Source: UMGS1781 sp045628105
GTDB taxonomy: Bacteria; Bacillota; Clostridia; TANB77; CAG-508
Length of the DNA: 9,157 nt
NCBI GenBank assembly: GCA_045628105.1
Contig: JAZQOX010000045.1
Coordinates: forward strand, 1-9,157
Direction: 5' to 3'
The notes beneath the pieces are model-generated. The model ran no database searches. It was not told where the DNA came from and saw only the letters and a program-made list of their open reading frames with translations. The stretch's first letter is position 1, and the number at the start of each line of letters is the position of its first letter. The translations under genes were made by a program, and so were the position numbers. Of the stretch, positions 1 to 4,852 are shown piece by piece.

Positions 1-437
1 AAATATTATTAAATATGTTAATAGGAAAAAGCTCAAAACTATATAAAGAGTTATATGAAGAAGAACTAATAACCTCAGAACCATACCTAGAATATGAATT
101 CTCAAAAGAATATGCACACATTGCAATAACAGGACAATCAAAAAATCCAAAAGAAGTTCTAAAAAGATTTCAAGCTGAAATAGAAGAAATGAAGAAAAAT
201 GAGATAGATAATAATCACTTCCAGAGAATTAAAAAAATGATTTATGGAAATTATGTAAAAGAATATGATGATGTTGCAGAGATTGGAAGAATGTTTATTG
301 CAGACTACATGAAAGGAATTAACAGCTTTGAATATCTAGAAAATTACTCACAAGTAACACCAGAGTATGCAAAGCAAATTTTAAATGAAATATTTAATGA
401 AGATAAAACTGTGATTTCAATTGTAGAAGGAAAATAA
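1..437 (+). CDS. M16-family (insulinase-like) peptidase, C-terminal fragment (YmfH-like)
   Basis: The reading frame is already open at the window edge (first whole codon at base 3), so this is the last ~145 residues of a longer gene; the ATG at 15 is internal, not a start. The segment LIGKSSKLYKELYEEELI matches the block in the C-terminal half of M16 zinc peptidases (FG.sS.LY..LyeeGLI). It is followed by a typical M16 run: alternating strands, a long helix with KRFQAEIEEMKK, and a closing strand TVISIVEG. In Firmicutes such proteins (YmfF/YmfH pair) are usually ~430 residues and catalytically inactive or active depending on the HxxEH motif, which would lie upstream and cannot be seen. The gene ends just before a strong terminator, so it is the last gene of an operon that extends out of the window. 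Family assignment is fairly sure; the exact orthologue is inferred. Confidence 0.8.
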   Translation, partial: ILLNMLIGKSSKLYKELYEEELITSEPYLEYEFSKEYAHIAITGQSKNPKEVLKRFQAEIEEMKKNEIDNNHFQRIKKMIYGNYVKEYDDVAEIGRMFIADYMKGINSFEYLENYSQVTPEYAKQILNEIFNEDKTVISIVEGK

Positions 438-444
438 AAAAAGT

Positions 445-487
445 AAGGGTTGCTGTTATTAGGCAACCCTTGACTTTTATATTTTTT
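445..487 (+). terminator. Rho-independent terminator after the M16 peptidase gene
   Basis: A perfect 9-bp stem (AAGGGTTGC at 445-453, GCAACCCTT at 463-471) with a 9-base loop is followed by a T-rich run, ACTTTTATATTTTTTT. It begins eight bases after the peptidase stop codon. The last two stem bases are also the first two bases of the aldolase -35 box. Confidence 0.88.
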
Positions 488-498
488 TAAAATATAAT
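470..498 (+). promoter_or_regulatory. Sigma-A promoter of the fba operon
   Basis: TTGACT (470-475) and a perfect TATAAT (493-498) are separated by exactly 17 bp. The expected transcription start near 505 leaves a short leader before the AAGGGAGGT ribosome binding site at 514-522. The -35 box overlaps the foot of the preceding terminator, and its T-tract forms the spacer. Confidence 0.88.
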
Positions 499-528
499 AG
501 CGACAGATAATTTAAGGGAGGTAATTTT

Positions 529-1458
529 ATGCCATTAGTAACGACTAAAGAAATGTTTGAAAAATCAATGAAAGAAGGTTTCGCAATAGGAGCTTTCAAT
601 GTAAATAATATGGAAATAATACAAGGGGTTGTTGACGCAGCACAAGAAAATAATTCACCGGTTATATTACAAGTTTCATCAAGTGCTATTAAGTATGCAA
701 GAATGCCATATTTAATAAAAATGGTTGAAGCTGCAACAGAAACAACCAATATTCCAATTGCTTTGCATTTAGACCATGGACCAGATTTTGAAACATGCAA
801 GGAATGCATTGATGCAGGATTTACATCAGTAATGATAGATGGATCTAAATATAGCTTTGAAGAAAATGTTGAATTAACAAAAAAAGTTGTAGAATATGCA
901 CACTCAAAAGGTGTAGTTGTAGAAGCTGAACTAGGGAAACTAGCTGGAATTGAGGACGATGTTAATGTAGAAGCAAATGATGCGATGTATACAGATCCAG
1001 AACAAGCTAGAGAATTTGTAGAAAGAACGGGATGTGATTCATTAGCAATAGCTATTGGAACAAGCCATGGAGCATACAAATTTAAAGGAGAAGCAAAATT
1101 AAGATTTGATATATTGGCAAAAGTTAAAGAGCTTATACCAAATACACCAATAGTATTACATGGTGCATCAACAGTAATACCAGAATTAGTAGAAATGTGC
1201 AATAACTTTGGTGGTGAAATACCAGGAGCAAAAGGTGTTCCAAATGAAATACTAAAACAAGCTGGAGAAAATGGTGTATCAAAAATAAATGTTGATACAG
1301 ACTTAAGATTAGCAATGACTGCAAATATAAGAAAAGTATTTGGAGAAAAACCATCAGAATTTGATCCAAGAAAATATTTAGGAGCTGGAAGAGATGCAGT
1401 AAAAGAAACTGTAAGCTTTAAAATAGCAAACGTTTTTGGCTCAAAAAATAAAGCATAG
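529..1458 (+). CDS. fba: Class II fructose-1,6-bisphosphate aldolase
   Basis: This zinc-dependent cytosolic aldolase (309 aa, usual length for the family) interconverts fructose-1,6-bisphosphate with dihydroxyacetone phosphate and glyceraldehyde-3-phosphate in glycolysis/gluconeogenesis. The TIM-barrel signatures are complete: ALHLDHG (78-84) supplies the catalytic Asp82 and zinc ligand His83, GTSHGAYK (177-184) supplies His180, and VLHGAS (209-214) supplies His211. VEAELG (131-136) carries the conserved Glu134, and KINVDTDLR (252-260) is the phosphate-binding loop. The start at 529 sits six bases after a strong AAGGGAGGT site. It is the first gene of an operon; the next gene begins 23 bases after its stop, with no terminator between. 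The closest alternative would be a tagatose- or ketose-bisphosphate aldolase of the same class, which share the motifs; genome context does not suggest sugar-specific catabolism. Very secure as class II aldolase. Confidence 0.96.
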   Translation: MPLVTTKEMFEKSMKEGFAIGAFNVNNMEIIQGVVDAAQENNSPVILQVSSSAIKYARMPYLIKMVEAATETTNIPIALHLDHGPDFETCKECIDAGFTSVMIDGSKYSFEENVELTKKVVEYAHSKGVVVEAELGKLAGIEDDVNVEANDAMYTDPEQAREFVERTGCDSLAIAIGTSHGAYKFKGEAKLRFDILAKVKELIPNTPIVLHGASTVIPELVEMCNNFGGEIPGAKGVPNEILKQAGENGVSKINVDTDLRLAMTANIRKVFGEKPSEFDPRKYLGAGRDAVKETVSFKIANVFGSKNKA

Positions 1459-1481
1459 ACCAATTAATAAAGAGGTACAAA

Positions 1482-2153
1482 ATGCGAAAAGAAATAAAAT
1501 ATGAAATAACGTATCAAGAATACCAATATATAAAGCATGTACTGGATATGAGTATGAAAAAGGATATACATGGAGATAATGATGGAGAATATACAATAAG
1601 GTCAATGTATTTTGATAACCATCTGCATGAAATAGAAAATGATAAAGAAGAAGATATAAATTCAGTAAAAAAATACAGAATAAGAATGTATAACAATGAT
1701 GCTAGCACATTATTGTTAGAACGAAAAAGTAACGAAAATGGTTATATGGAAAAAATACAACAAAAAATTGAAAAGGCCGATGTGGAAAATATTCTGAATG
1801 GAAATTACATGAAGCTAATGGAAAACAAAGAAACTCTAAAAACAGAATTGTATTTAAGAATACTTTTAAAACAGTTTAGACCAGTTATTGTAATTGAATA
1901 TACAAGAAGAGCATATAGAGATGATATTTCAAAGGCAAGTGTAACAATAGATAGAGAGATAAAGTCAACAAATGATTGTACTAAATTTTTTGAAGAAATA
2001 AATAGAGAAGATTCAAAAAAATATATACTAGAAGTTAAATATGAAAGTTATATACCAGAATACATAAAAAACATAATTGCAAACATAGAAAATAAAAAAA
2101 TAACTAGAGCAAAATTTATAACACAAATTAAAAAATATAATTATAAGGAGTAA
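1482..2153 (+). CDS. VTC-domain protein (polyphosphate polymerase-like, triphosphate tunnel fold)
   Basis: A 223-residue soluble protein with the hallmarks of the VTC/CYTH triphosphate-tunnel family, whose eukaryotic member Vtc4 makes polyphosphate from ATP. Visible tunnel residues are KEIKYEI near the N-terminus (3-8), IRSMYFD (39-45), KYRIRMY with Lys64, Arg66 and Arg68, LLLERKS with Glu80/Lys82, RPVIVIEYTRRAY (133-145), VTIDREI (154-160) and LEVKYE (183-188). This pattern of charged residues on alternating strands, ending in ExKYE, is what the family uses to hold polyphosphate and metal. A weak AAAGAGGT site precedes the ATG. The downstream DUF4956 gene starts 5 bases after the stop, and its binding site lies inside this gene's last codons, so the two are translationally close. 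VTC-DUF4956 pairs are a recurrent bacterial arrangement of uncertain role; enzymatic activity here is inferred from residues only. Confidence 0.85.
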   Translation: MRKEIKYEITYQEYQYIKHVLDMSMKKDIHGDNDGEYTIRSMYFDNHLHEIENDKEEDINSVKKYRIRMYNNDASTLLLERKSNENGYMEKIQQKIEKADVENILNGNYMKLMENKETLKTELYLRILLKQFRPVIVIEYTRRAYRDDISKASVTIDREIKSTNDCTKFFEEINREDSKKYILEVKYESYIPEYIKNIIANIENKKITRAKFITQIKKYNYKE

Positions 2154-2158
2154 ATATT

Positions 2159-2830
2159 ATGAGTTTTAATGACATATTTAAAAAGAATTTTTTAGAACAA
2201 TTTCACTCAAATTTAACTATTGATATGACAACTGCATTGCTTGTATCAATTGTTGTTGGAGCTTACATATTTTATTTTTACAAGAAAACATATAAAGGAG
2301 TAATGTTTTCAAAAATGTTTGCTGTAGCATTAACAGGGATGACAGTTATAACAACATTTATAATTTTAGCAGTAACATCAAATGTTGTATTATCACTTGG
2401 AATGGTAGGAGCATTATCAATAGTCAGATTTAGAAGCTCAATAAAAGAACCAGTAGATATAGTATATATTTTCTGGGCAATATCAGAAGGAATAGTAATA
2501 GGATCAAAACAATATTTATTAGCTTTAATAGGAACAATATGCATAAGCGTTGCAATGGCAGTATTTGGAACATATAAAGAAAAACTAGCACGATATATGT
2601 TGGTAGTAAGACACAGTGGAGATGAAAATAAAATATTAGATCAGGTTAAATTAAACAGCAGAAAATATGAAGTGAAATCAAATACGCTATACAAAAATAA
2701 TGAACAGGAATTAATAATAGAAGTTTTACTAGATAATAAAGAAAATAAACTTATAGAAAATTTAAAGAGTTTTGACAATATAAATATGGCATCGCTTGTA
2801 AAATACAATGGAGAGTATATAGTTGAATAA
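2159..2830 (+). CDS. DUF4956 domain-containing membrane protein
   Basis: A 223-residue integral membrane protein. Hydrophobic segments are visible at about 24-41, 53-72, 74-89, 100-114 and 118-137. They are followed by a soluble C-terminal domain (~140-223) with an alternating beta/alpha pattern, probably cytoplasmic. The family signature GALSIVRFRSSIKEP (84-98) between the third and fourth segments is clear; it resembles the GA.S.vRFR motif of MgtC-like folds but the rest is DUF4956. It directly follows the VTC-domain gene (5-base gap, AAGGAG at 2145-2150) and closes the fba operon. Related loci often carry a CotH-like kinase gene as well; none is present here. The likely role is membrane partner of the VTC protein, perhaps moving or anchoring a polyphosphate product, but function is not established for the family. 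Confidence 0.85.
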   Translation: MSFNDIFKKNFLEQFHSNLTIDMTTALLVSIVVGAYIFYFYKKTYKGVMFSKMFAVALTGMTVITTFIILAVTSNVVLSLGMVGALSIVRFRSSIKEPVDIVYIFWAISEGIVIGSKQYLLALIGTICISVAMAVFGTYKEKLARYMLVVRHSGDENKILDQVKLNSRKYEVKSNTLYKNNEQELIIEVLLDNKENKLIENLKSFDNINMASLVKYNGEYIVE

Positions 2831-2876
2831 AAGAAAAGCCTATACTTTTTTAGAATTAAAGTATAGGTTTTTCTTT
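2830..2876. terminator. Bidirectional terminator between convergent DUF4956 and smpB genes
   Basis: A 19-bp stem (2830-2848 against 2858-2876, one G-T wobble) encloses a 9-base loop. The core CCTATACTTT / AAAGTATAGG is flanked by A-runs on the left and T-runs on the right, so it works as an intrinsic terminator for both strands. It overlaps the last base of the DUF4956 stop codon and lies 17 bases beyond the smpB stop. Confidence 0.9.
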
Positions 2877-2893
2877 ATAATATTAAAATTGGC

Positions 2894-3343
2894 TTATTCA
2901 TGTTCGGCCATTTGCTTTCTCATTCTTATTTCAGCATCACGCTTTGCTATATCTTCACGTTTATCATAAAGTTTTTTTCCTTTTCCAATTCCAAGTTCAA
3001 CTTTTACGAAATTACCTTTAAAGTACAAACTCATAGGAACGAGAGAAAGTCCTTTTTGCTTAATTTGACCTACTAATTTATTAATTTCTCTTCTATTTAC
3101 TAAAAGCTTTCTATCCCTTAATGGATCTTTATTATAAATATTTCCAAATTCATAAGGACTTATATGCATATTATAGATAAAAAGCTCACCATTTCTAATT
3201 CCTGCATAACTATCTTTTAAATTCACCCTTCCATTTCTAATAGATTTTATTTCTGTTCCAGATAAAACAATACCTGTTTCCAAAGTATCAATAATTGTGT
3301 AATTATGCTTTGCAGTTGGATTTTTTGCTATTAATTTAGTCAT
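2894..3343 (-). CDS. smpB: SsrA-binding protein SmpB
   Basis: SmpB (149 aa, family-typical) binds tmRNA and brings it to stalled ribosomes for trans-translation. The signatures run in order: AKHNYTIIDTLETGI (11-25), GTEIKSIRNGRVNLKDSY (29-46), NMHISPYEFGN (58-68), DPLRDRKLL (73-81), KGLSLVPMSLYF (97-108) and KGKKLYDKRE (121-130). A basic tail (KRDAEIRMRKQ) follows, as needed to occupy the decoding centre. The start is set by AGGAAGG (minus strand, 3351-3357) seven bases upstream. In many Firmicutes smpB lies beside rnr and ssrA; here neither is in the window. Upstream is a small exported-protein gene on the same strand, but smpB also has its own promoter at 3405-3433 and a leader hairpin at 3363-3385. 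Identification is secure. Confidence 0.97.
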   Translation of the reverse strand: MTKLIAKNPTAKHNYTIIDTLETGIVLSGTEIKSIRNGRVNLKDSYAGIRNGELFIYNMHISPYEFGNIYNKDPLRDRKLLVNRREINKLVGQIKQKGLSLVPMSLYFKGNFVKVELGIGKGKKLYDKREDIAKRDAEIRMRKQMAEHE

Positions 3344-3362
3344 AACTTAACCTTCCTATTCC

Positions 3363-3385
3363 AAAGTACAAGCATTATGTACTTT
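3363..3385 (-). promoter_or_regulatory. Hairpin in the smpB 5' leader
   Basis: A perfect 8-bp inverted repeat, AAAGTACA / TGTACTTT, with a 7-base loop lies between the predicted smpB start of transcription (near 3398) and its ribosome binding site (3351-3357), five bases from the latter. On the smpB strand it is followed by GGAATAGG, not a T-run, so it is not a terminator of that transcript. Role unknown: stability hairpin, attenuator part or protein-binding dyad. Confidence 0.5.
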
Positions 3386-3404
3386 TCTTAGACAAATATA
3401 GTAT

Positions 3405-3433
3405 ATTATACCATATTTATCTAAAAAAGTGAA
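3405..3433 (-). promoter_or_regulatory. Sigma-A promoter of smpB (extended -10)
   Basis: Read on the minus strand, TTCACT (3433-3428) is followed after 17 bp by TATAAT (3410-3405), with TGG directly before it, giving an extended -10. The -35 box starts only two bases after the stop codon of the upstream exported-protein gene, so smpB need not depend on readthrough. Confidence 0.75.
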
Positions 3434-3435
3434 CA

Positions 3436-3873
3436 TTATTCATCTCTATGTGTAGTATTTTGTGCACCATAATACCAAACTAAACCAATAATAACAATTG
3501 CTGCAATTGCAACTATAAGCCATATCCAAAGAGTATAATTGTCATTTGCAGTTCCACCTGTTAAACCTGTTGCAGTTCGTGTTGCAGAATAATCAGTGTC
3601 TGTTATTGCATTTGTATTATTTGCTTCATTTGACATATTATTATCAGTTGTATTATTACCCATGTCATCAATTTTTAATGCATCTTCAATACCATTTTCT
3701 GCAGCTCCGACTCCATTACGTACATCACTACCTAAAGTATTTATGCCATTTACGACTCCATTTACGATAGATGAAGTGCCATCTTGAATTTCATTGTTTG
3801 CATAAACAAAACCAGATAAAAGGAATAGAACTACAAAAAATACAGATACTAATATTAAACTTTTTTTATTCAT
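3436..3873 (-). CDS. Small exported protein with C-terminal membrane anchor, function unknown
   Basis: I do not recognise a family for this 145-residue protein. It starts with a clear signal peptide: MNKK, a hydrophobic core at ~5-22, and a likely signal-peptidase I site after Val-Tyr-Ala (25). The middle has a short region with recurring Asn-Gly spacing (VNGVVNGINTLGSDVRNG, 38-55), then a low-complexity Asn/Thr/Asp/Ala linker (70-110). A single hydrophobic helix WIWLIVAIAAIVIIGLVWYY (116-135) follows, with a short polar tail. The overall form is an extracytoplasmic linker tethered to the membrane at its C-terminus. The tail THRDE is not an LPXTG sorting signal. The start is supported by AGGAGGT at 3881-3887 on the minus strand. 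A TATAAT (3907-3902) lies upstream but has no convincing -35 box. It precedes smpB on the same strand; a functional link is not implied. Confidence 0.75.
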   Translation of the reverse strand: MNKKSLILVSVFFVVLFLLSGFVYANNEIQDGTSSIVNGVVNGINTLGSDVRNGVGAAENGIEDALKIDDMGNNTTDNNMSNEANNTNAITDTDYSATRTATGLTGGTANDNYTLWIWLIVAIAAIVIIGLVWYYGAQNTTHRDE

Positions 3874-3947
3874 GAATTTAACCTCCTATTTTTAGAATTC
3901 AATTATATTATTAAAAAAAATAGAAAAATTTATTCATAAAAATTATT

Positions 3948-3979
3948 ACTTTTGTTACAGAAAAAGGTAATAACAAAGT
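3948..3979. promoter_or_regulatory. Imperfect dyad between divergent genes, candidate operator
   Basis: The spacer between the exported-protein gene and the TIGR04086-type gene contains ACTTTTGTTA (3948-3957) and TAACAAAGT (3971-3979), an inverted repeat with one bulged T. Overlapping it is a second pairing, TTATTACTTTT (3943-3953) with AAAAGGTAATAA (3962-3973), also with one bulge. No T-run follows as for a terminator. It could be a regulator site controlling both directions; AT-richness makes chance a real alternative. Confidence 0.3.
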
Positions 3980-4031
3980 ATTTAAGAATAATTAAAAAAA
4001 CTAAACATATATTTTGGAAGGAGGATAAAAA

Positions 4032-4406
4032 ATGGAAAACAATTCAAATGCTATAATTAATATTTTAAAGGGAAGTGCAATTTCAATTATAGCAACACTT
4101 ATATTTCTTTGCATTTTTGCAATATTACTTACATACACAAATTTAAATGAAAATACTTTGCCGACGGTTGTTATAGTTATAACAGTTTTAAGCATTTTAA
4201 TTGGAAGTCAATTAGCAACAGGAAAAATAAAAAGGAACGGAATAATAAATGGTGCAATGGTTGGAGTATTATATATTTTAACTATATATTTATTATCAAG
4301 TATAGTGACTAAAAATTTTAGTTTGAGCAAATATTCTACTGTAATGATTGTAGCAAGTTGCCTTGTAGGAGGGATTGGTGGAATAATAGGAGTTAACAAA
4401 AAATAA
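4032..4406 (+). CDS. TIGR04086-type (YrzE-like) four-helix membrane protein
   Basis: A 124-residue, strongly hydrophobic protein with four predicted membrane helices at about 13-35, 43-61, 71-92 and 102-121, short loops and a basic end (NKK). The arrangement (G-S at the start of helix 1, GSQLATGKIKRNG between helices 2 and 3, then NGAMVGVLY, and a glycine-rich helix 4 LVGGIGGIIG) fits the TIGR04086 family of small Firmicute membrane proteins, of unknown function. The start follows GGAAGGAGG at 4016-4024. The gene is divergent from the exported-protein gene and 95 bases upstream of groES. No terminator is visible after its stop, so some readthrough into groESL is possible although groESL has its own promoter. 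Family membership is inferred from topology and motif style, not from a search. Confidence 0.7.
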   Translation: MENNSNAIINILKGSAISIIATLIFLCIFAILLTYTNLNENTLPTVVIVITVLSILIGSQLATGKIKRNGIINGAMVGVLYILTIYLLSSIVTKNFSLSKYSTVMIVASCLVGGIGGIIGVNKK

Positions 4407-4422
4407 TTTTTATGAAAAACTA

Positions 4423-4451
4423 TTGACTTTTAACAAAAAAAGGTATAAATT
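4423..4451 (+). promoter_or_regulatory. Sigma-A promoter of groESL
   Basis: TTGACT (4423-4428) is followed by either TATAAA (4444-4449, 15-bp spacing) or TAAATT (4446-4451, 17-bp spacing). Either choice puts the transcription start inside the CIRCE dyad that begins at 4453, as expected for HrcA-repressed heat-shock operons. Confidence 0.75.
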
Positions 4452-4480
4452 ATTAGCAGTCAAAGCAATTGACTGCTAAT
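4452..4480. promoter_or_regulatory. CIRCE-type HrcA operator, variant arms
   Basis: TTAGCAGTC (4453-4461), nine bases, GACTGCTAA (4471-4479): a perfect inverted repeat with the canonical N9 spacer, extendable by one A-T pair on each side. The textbook CIRCE is TTAGCACTC-N9-GAGTGCTAA. Here position 7 of each arm is changed (C to G and the matching G to C), so symmetry is kept. The location just before groES and at the predicted transcription start supports HrcA control. Confidence 0.88.
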
Positions 4481-4486
4481 TTCAAA

Positions 4487-4493
4487 AAGGAGG
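4487..4493 (+). promoter_or_regulatory. Ribosome binding site fixing the groES start
   Basis: AAGGAGG lies 8 bases before the ATG at 4502. The frame is open further upstream to a TTG at 4469, but that codon is inside the CIRCE dyad, has no binding site, and would add 11 residues absent from GroES proteins. A nearer ATG at 4495 is out of frame. Confidence 0.85.
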
Positions 4494-4501
4494 AATGGAA
4501 A

Positions 4502-4786
4502 ATGATAAAACCAGTAGCAGACAGAATATTAATTAAAATGATAGAAAATGAAGAAACAACCCAAAGCGGAATCATACTATCAGGTGGAGCAAAAGAAAAA
4601 CCACAGATTGCAGAGGTAATTGAAGTGGGACCAGGCATAAACCATATCCCAGGAAAAGAAGTAAAAATGTATATAAAAAAAGGTGATAAAGTTATAGTAA
4701 GCAAATATACAGGCACAGAAGTAAAATACGAAAATGAAGAATATATAATAGTAAAACAAGATGATGTATTAGCAATTGTAGAATAA
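4502..4786 (+). CDS. groES: Co-chaperonin GroES (Hsp10)
   Basis: GroES (94 aa, family-typical) forms the heptameric lid that closes the GroEL chamber. IKPVADRILIK (2-12) is the usual N-terminal strand (family form l.PLgDRVvvk). The mobile loop that contacts GroEL spans about 15-34, with SGIILSGGAKEKPQ; the Ile-Ile-Leu at 24-26 is the GroEL-binding tripeptide. GPGINHIPGK corresponds to the roof loop region. KKGDKVIVSKYTGTEVKYENEEYIIVKQDDVLAIVE, taken as separate blocks, gives the closing beta-barrel (GDKVIVSKYTGTEVK at 61-75; EEYIIVKQDDVLAIVE at 79-94). The start is chosen by the AAGGAGG site. It is the first gene of the groES-groEL operon, behind a sigma-A promoter and CIRCE operator; groEL follows after 66 bases that contain a GGGGAC hairpin. 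Identification is secure. Confidence 0.97.
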   Translation: MIKPVADRILIKMIENEETTQSGIILSGGAKEKPQIAEVIEVGPGINHIPGKEVKMYIKKGDKVIVSKYTGTEVKYENEEYIIVKQDDVLAIVE

Positions 4787-4789
4787 CAC

Positions 4790-4814
4790 GTTTTTGGGGA
4801 CACCTTCCAAAAAC
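4790..4814. repeat. GGGGAC-containing hairpin in the groES-groEL spacer
   Basis: GTTTTTGG (4790-4797) and CCAAAAAC (4807-4814) pair perfectly around the loop GGACACCTT. No T-run follows, and groEL must be transcribed through it, so it is not a plain terminator. The core TTGGGGAC also occurs at 7213-7220 in another intergenic palindrome, suggesting a shared repeat family. It might also serve as an mRNA processing or stability element between groES and groEL. Confidence 0.5.
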
Positions 4815-4852
4815 AGGAATTAATATGAAAACTTAGAAAGGAATGATTTTTA

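Noticed and set aside
477..1463. Long minus-strand open frame (328 codons) opposite fba
   Set aside because: It is the antisense shadow of the aldolase gene; no ribosome binding site, and the plus-strand product is unmistakable.
3546..3787. Two plus-strand ORFs (74 and 63 codons) within the exported-protein gene
   Set aside because: Both are antisense to a minus-strand gene with a clear signal peptide, anchor and ribosome binding site.
4824..4835. Tiny ORF ATG-AAA-ACT-TAG after AGGAATTA just before groEL
   Set aside because: Three sense codons are too few to call; the groEL start at 4853 has its own binding site and conserved N-terminus.
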